A DNA stretch of 64,000 nucleotides from Costus lasius (Eukaryota; Streptophyta; Magnoliopsida; Zingiberales; Costaceae): NCBI GenBank assembly GCA_027563935.2, contig JANVAS020000222.1:3534001-3598000 (forward strand), read 5' to 3'. A program made the translations under genes and the position numbers. The notes beneath the pieces are model-generated. The model saw only the letters and a program-made list of their open reading frames with translations. It was not told where the DNA came from and did not search any database. Below, one piece after another: positions 59,277-64,000 of the stretch (position 1 is its first letter; each line of letters begins with the position of its first letter).

Positions 59277-60572
59277 TGACCTTAAATTAGCGCTTCTTGG
59301 GAGGCAACCCGAGCTTTCTAACTTTATTTTTGCTTTCTTTCATTTACTTTTATCTATGTTTCTTTTCAGAACTAATTTTTAATTTTTGTAGGGAACTTTG
59401 GTGGAAGTAACTCAAAGGCGAGAGTGGGTAGAGTCTTGTGAGTATCTCTTTTCTCTTATATCTTTCGTCTTTCACTTTCTGTATCTTATCGATATTTTAT
59501 GTGTTGAAAGAAAGGATGTTTCTTCTGCATATCTGTGTCCGCCGACACTACTACTCTGTTTTTCATGCTTATCTTTTTGATCTTCGATGAAATTTTTGAT
59601 GATGATGAGTAAATTTTGATATGAATGGCCTTGATCTAACTTTTGAAATTATTGTATATGACTTGATTGATATTTGATGTTGATTGGTGAATCCAAAATT
59701 GAGACTAGAATAAGGCCTATCATGTCAAATTTATTTCTCTTATACATATCTACTTTTGAAATTCTTCATTGGTTGAGGAGTAAGATTTTAGGGAGATATG
59801 TTGTTTGAAAATTTTGATTTAAAAGTGAAAGTACTTCTTGAATAAAATCAGCATATGAGTATAAATATTTGAATTGATATTGATTGATTAGTTTAATTGA
59901 GGTTTTGTTTATTTTACTATTTGTTGGGAAAAAGAATCCAAAATCCACACAAAAATAGTGAGAGACTCCCCTACATGGCACTGTGTAAAATTGACAGTGG
60001 TACCGAACGACATGAGTTGAAGTCTAAAAAGAAATGAGAGGTATCTATTCACATTAACTCCGCTGTCTTTGGTAAAGATTCCCAATACCAAAAAGACATG
60101 AGTTCTATTACACTGACTATGTGATGTAGGGACATCTTCAAGGGTTAATTATGCGTGACATCATTTTGGAAAATTGTTGCATGTTGATGTTTTGAACTTG
60201 TTAATTTCATGCACTTCATGTGATTGTAATGTTGCTACAAACTATATTTGCTTTCAGCACTTGTTGTTTTATGTTGTAGCTAGGACTAGCCTAGGTTTAC
60301 TTTGAAGTCTTTATGTTATTTTGTAGTGGTTGTGATAGGTTGTCATAGTCTAGGTTCATGCACACCTATATTGCACATGCTGCACCTAACCTCCCAACCC
60401 TGAAGTGACCTTGGCATAATGAAAGTTCCGCTCCAATCAGCCCATTGAGAAAAGACAATGTCAAAGACAATCCGGTTCATGATCAGACTCAGCTCAAGTG
60501 TCAACTTCAACACACCAGCCCAAAGTTAACTCGAGTTCATGTCCAGCAACTCCATCCAAGTTCATCCACCTC
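59277..60572 (+). other. 3' noncoding region of element G and unassigned sequence
   Basis: The first part, to about 60025, matches the interior of F: GCGCTTCTTGGGAGGCAACC near 59287, the AATAAAATCAGCATATGAGT region near 59840, and the GGCACTGTGT...ACAGTGGTACC block at 59964-60025. Beyond that I recognise nothing. No LTR like that of F appears where the 3' LTR of G would be expected, so G seems truncated or replaced here. Small open frames (for example 59398-59580) have no support. Confidence 0.6.
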
Positions 60573-60800
60573 ATTCAGTCAAACCCATGGAGATCCCATG
60601 ACGCATTCAATCCAAAATCAAATGGAGATCCCAAGAAATATTCAATCCCAAAACCAAATGGAGACCCCATGAAATTTTCAATCCCAAAATCAAATGGAGA
60701 CCCCATGAAATGCTCAATCCCAAAATCAAATGGAGATCCCATGACGCATTCAATCCAAAATGGAGCGTCATAGAGATCCCAAGAAATACTCAATCCAAAA
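60573..60800. repeat. 36-base tandem repeats encoding a 12-residue unit
   Basis: Units based on AATCCCAAAATCAAATGGAG start at 60609, 60644, 60680, 60716, 60752 and 60792, with periods 35, 36, 36, 36 and 40. In one frame they read SIPKSNGDPMK-type repeats. No start context or flanking domain makes this a convincing gene. Tandem repeats before the 3' LTR are known from some gypsy lineages. Confidence 0.85.
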
Positions 60801-61506
60801 CCAGGTCAGCCATCAAGATAAATTGAAGATAGCTTGCACAAATATCCATGTCCAACTCAGCGCAAGGACCGACCACAATAGCCTATCAGAATAGACCAAA
60901 ACGAGAAGGCGCCAGCAAGTGAAGAATACCAAGGGTTGTTTCAGACCAAAACAAGGAGGCGCTAGCAAGTGAAGAATACCAAGGGTTGTTTCAGAATGCC
61001 AAAGGTTGTTTCTATGTTGGGAGGAAAGGTTTTAAGCGAGCGTTGTTCACTCTTGCACTTAGTTTTGAAAATTCTGAATTTGGTAAACCTTGTGTTAGCG
61101 TGTGGAAGAGTCGAGCTTGCTCCCCTGTGTCTCTAGGTTCTTCAATCTTCCCTGCCTGCATCTTACCGACTAGCATCCTCCACTACTTTCAGCGCTACTG
61201 TTCCATTGCTGAGTTCAACTGCCTTCATCGAATCATCTCCTGGGCTGGATTTGGCATCATTGAACAACACTCAAATCAGCATCCGGAACACTCTTCATCT
61301 CAGTCATCATCTGAAGGGTTAAGAAGGGGTCAGCCCCTTCCCCTAGGGGTTCCTAGGTGCATTCTTTCCATCTTTTACTAATACTTGCGCTTATCATTTT
61401 CGATTAGAGCCACATACCTAAGGTGATTCTTGAGCTAGGATTTAACGTCCTTCATCACTATGTGGTCAGTGTACTCCGATTTCGTCACCAGAAAAAAGGT
61501 GGTAAT
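60801..61506. other. Unassigned region before LTR of J, with a 50-base duplication
   Basis: Two 50-base copies (60894-60943 and 60944-60993) contain AGCAAGTGAAGAATACCAAG. A purine-rich run, AGAAAAAAGGTGGTAA, lies at 61491-61505, directly before the LTR start at 61507, and looks like a polypurine tract. The open frame 60986-61381 has no recognisable domain. No gene is supported. Confidence 0.55.
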
Positions 61507-62971
61507 TGATGGGGGCAGAGACCACAGGCCAAGAAGGCACAAGTGGAGTCTACGAATGCCATAGACGAAGGCTCGAAGGCTCACAAATAAGCTAGCTTGG
61601 TCACTTTCAAAGCTAGCTCAATAAATAAGTATTTCAAGTTATGCTCAAGACACCTTCCAAATAAAAGTTGCTGCATACTCAAATCAATTCCACAATCATG
61701 ACAAGCGTTCACGCCAAGCAATGGAGGAGAGAATCTCAGCTGCAAATCAGCAAATCAAGTACAACGCTTATCTCATCAAGCCAATGCTGCAAAGAAAGGA
61801 AACTTGCAATGTTCGCCAACAAGGAAAAAGCTCAACGTCTCCTTGCAGCCACCTTCGCTCAGCCCACATGGAAAGCTTCAACGTCTCCATGCTGCCCAAG
61901 AAAGGAAGTTGCAACGTCTCCAAGCTTCAACGTTCAAAAATATCACCTATATGTAACTCTCGCTCGCACCATTGTAAAGCAGATTATTTGAATGAATGCA
62001 AATAGTTTCATCCGATGAATCAGATGTCTCCTTTCCCCCTGTCTCGCTCATGCACTTCCCCTGTTCTTGCCAGCCTTCCGCTCTAATTTCGCCCTTCAAC
62101 ATCTTCCACCTCCAACCGGCCACCGTCCGCCTCCAAACTCCGGCCACCACTTTTCAATCTTCAGAGTAACCTCCAATCGTAACAGGTCCGGCAATCGTTG
62201 ACTACAAGACGAACGCCGACGAACCCTGCTCCGCTTCCACATATCCCCTGTTCCAGATCTCCATACATTTCCTGTTTCAGCTTCATAATTGCTAATCTGA
62301 TTACGTTTGTTCTCGCAGGTATTTTAAGCAATCGGCGCCACAAAAATCTTGATCTTTGGCATCAATAGGAAGAACTCACCTTGCTCAAACAGATGGATAA
62401 GTCGATCCAACTGAAGCGACAATGGATCATTATCAAAAGCACACCAACTTTTCATATCTGATTAACATCTGCATTAGTTTTTCTGTACTAATCTGATTAG
62501 TGTCTTTCTTGCAAGTACTTTAAGAATTTGGTGCACTACAAATCATAAACTATGGTACAAAAGGGATGTACTAAACTTTGTCTAACAGCCAGATAAGTCG
62601 ATCTGACTCAAGATCCAAGGGATTGACCAGAAAGACATTGCAACTTTTCAATTCTGATAAACTTCTGTACCAGTTTTATTTGCTAATCTACCTAGCCATT
62701 TTGTTACATAAGTTATTCTTGCCTGAGATATCCTCATTCCATAACTTTGATACTTCTAAAAAGATCAAATCACTATCTGAAATGTGGCTTAATCATTTTG
62801 AATTTTGGATCTATGGATTTTTCTACAACGCATAGCTACTTTTCTTAAATGATATCTTTTCTGTAGTATTGACTTCTGGCTATTTTGTGAAATTTGATAT
62901 TTTCAAAAATTCAAAAATAAATAATTGAGTTTTGCTTCAGTAGTTTTGTCACACGCTTCCCCCCTACATCA
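61507..62971 (+). mobile_element. LTR of gypsy element J
   Basis: The 1465-base LTR starts TGATGGGGG and ends CCCCCCTACATCA, giving TGATG/CATCA inverted ends. A primer site follows at once, so it is the 5' LTR of a plus-strand element. A diverged internal duplication has period about 196 (starts near 62294 and 62490). The partner LTR lies beyond the window, so the boundaries rest on the ends and the primer site only. Confidence 0.75.
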
Positions 62972-62974
62972 GTT

Positions 62975-62985
62975 TGGTATCAGAG
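62975..62985 (+). other. Primer-binding site of element J (initiator tRNA-Met type)
   Basis: TGGTATCAGAG lies four bases after the LTR end and matches the initiator tRNA-Met 3' end. This differs from the Asp-tRNA-type site of F and so separates J from the F/G family. Confidence 0.85.
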
Positions 62986-63343
62986 GAAGTTTGTGGGCAA
63001 CTCTTGTCTGCTCACGCGATCCTTGCTTCACTCTTTGCACCAAAAAAAAAATTTACTTGTTTTGTTTCATGTTTTGTTGCTTTCATTGCTTTTGCATTCT
63101 AGTTAAGTATTTGCTATTTACTTGCAATTGAAAAAAAAAATTCATTGCTTTCATGTTTCATTGTTCATATCATTTAGTTTGCAAACTTTTGCTATTTGAT
63201 AAAAAAAAAATTATTATGTGCTTATTGTTTGCATGCTAGTTTGTTTATTTTGAGATAAATTTTTTTCATACTAGCTGAAATCATTTTTGACATCTTAGGG
63301 TGCTCTATTTTCAAAGGATTATATTGTGTTTTCAAAACATCCC
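62986..63343 (+). other. 5' leader of element J
   Basis: This AT-rich noncoding stretch has three A runs of 9-10 bases and ends CATCCC before the gag ATG. I see no gene or clear signal in it. Confidence 0.6.
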
Positions 63344-64000
63344 ATGGCCACTAGACTCCAACCCCCTACCTTTAGTGGTTCTTTTAACCCTAAGGATTTT
63401 AGTGATTGGGTAACAAAACTTATGCATTATTTTTATTCAACTGCCATGCCTGAACATTGCAAAGTTAGGTTCACCCGTTGTCTCCTATAAGGCACAGCTA
63501 AATTATACTGGATCAGTGTAGAAAGAAACCTAGAGATGTTTGGACGCCCCCCTATTGAAAAATGGGATGAGATGCTTTATAAACTAGAAGAAAAATATGA
63601 TTCTCCATTTCTCCATAAAAATTTTTGTGACCAATTTATTAGCCTTACACAGAAAAATATGACAGTGCCTGAATATAAATTCAAGTTTAATGCTCTCCGC
63701 TATAGGAGTAGAATTAGAGAAACTCCTAGAGTTATACTTAATAGGTTTATGAATGGTCTTAGATATGATATTTGGAAAGGTCTCATTTACTACCCCATAC
63801 ACAATTTAGAAGAAGCTTTCAAAATAGCTAATGAGGTAGAACAAAATCTTAAAGCAACACATAGGAGGAAACTTGACCTACCTACAACCATTCTGAACAT
63901 ACCCCTAGATGAGTGTAAATCCAATACTAGCGAACCTTTAGTTGACATATCTGATAGTCAACCCAACCTTAAGTTCCCATTAGAGACCCCTTTAGAGCTT
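63344..64000 (+). pseudogene. gag: Gypsy gag of element J, one early stop, cut by window end
   Basis: The ATG at 63344 gives MATRLQPPTFSGSFNPKDF, then a retrotransposon Gag capsid region with the typical pattern W..W, ISLTQKNMTVPEYKFKFNAL, FMNGLRYDIWKG and EEAFKIANEVEQ. A TAA at 63488-63490 is the only interruption in 219 codons and may be a single C-to-T change. The zinc knuckle and pol, if present, lie beyond the window. The lineage is uncertain; the capsid pattern would suit a chromovirus, but no chromodomain is visible here. Confidence 0.85.

Noticed and set aside
60609..60800. 36-base repeats as a CRISPR-like array
   Set aside because: The units are contiguous with no unique spacers, and the setting is a plant genome.
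60986..61381. 131-residue frame as a host gene
   Set aside because: It has no recognisable domain, begins inside a 50-base duplication and lies in unassigned repeat DNA.
61507..62971. LTR of J as the 3' LTR of G
   Set aside because: F, which shares the 3' module of G, has a different LTR (TGATGACACC) and an Asp-tRNA-type primer site, whereas this LTR is followed by an initiator-Met-type site and an unrelated gag.

Overview
This window looks like intergenic DNA from a flowering plant. I found no host gene, no rRNA or tRNA gene and no CRISPR array. It is almost entirely LTR retrotransposons inserted into one another. The plant assignment rests on Ty1/copia polyproteins with initiator-tRNA-Met primer sites, an Athila-type Ty3/gypsy integrase with an Asp-tRNA-type primer site in its relative, LTRs of 1.4-3.3 kb, and the absence of anything bacterial. 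The element names used below (A, B, C, D, D2, E, F, G, H, I, J, L) are mine.

Layout. The base layer is G, a plus-strand Athila-like gypsy element. Its reverse transcriptase/RNase H junction is at 10560-10603, its RNase H and integrase at 28783-29885, and the integrase end at 58658-59276. Three elements split it: C (copia, plus, ending at 10559), B (copia, minus, 10604-28782, TSD AGTAG) and F (gypsy-type, minus, 29886-58657, TSD GATAT). Element A (copia, minus, 14725-23825, TSD CTAAA) sits in the integrase of B. Element E (copia, minus, 32908-54109, TSD GCTGA) sits in F. Inside E are H, a 3.3 kb solo LTR (37782-41065, TSD TATAT, in gag), and I (copia, minus, 45042-53894, TSD GGCTG, in the 5' LTR of E). 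At the left edge the visible junctions suggest L inside D2 inside D inside C. At the right edge a separate plus-strand gypsy element, J, begins: LTR 61507-62971, primer site 62975, gag from 63344 to the window end.

Relations. A, B, D, D2, E, I and L share one copia LTR family (start TGTTGGGGTATGCCC, end TTTCA), so this family has repeatedly inserted into its own copies. LTR pairs of A, B, E and I differ by only about 0.4-0.6% by eye, while those of F differ by about 3-4%, which agrees with the nesting order. A, B and I have almost intact gag-pol frames, each broken by one or two small lesions. E is heavily broken in coding sequence yet has near-identical LTRs. F has no pol at all.

How the parts work. 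Each autonomous copia element reads LTR promoter, long leader with primer site, gag (CCHC knuckle), protease, integrase, reverse transcriptase, RNase H, polypurine tract, LTR. The leaders carry two unexpected conserved signals: a plausible intron (donor in the LTR, acceptor just before the gag ATG) and a tRNA-like Pol III box pair. The putative TATA boxes lie inside short inverted repeats. F keeps only a zinc-knuckle protein with repeated His-Phe-Asp-Phe-type motifs and would depend on proteins from relatives such as G.
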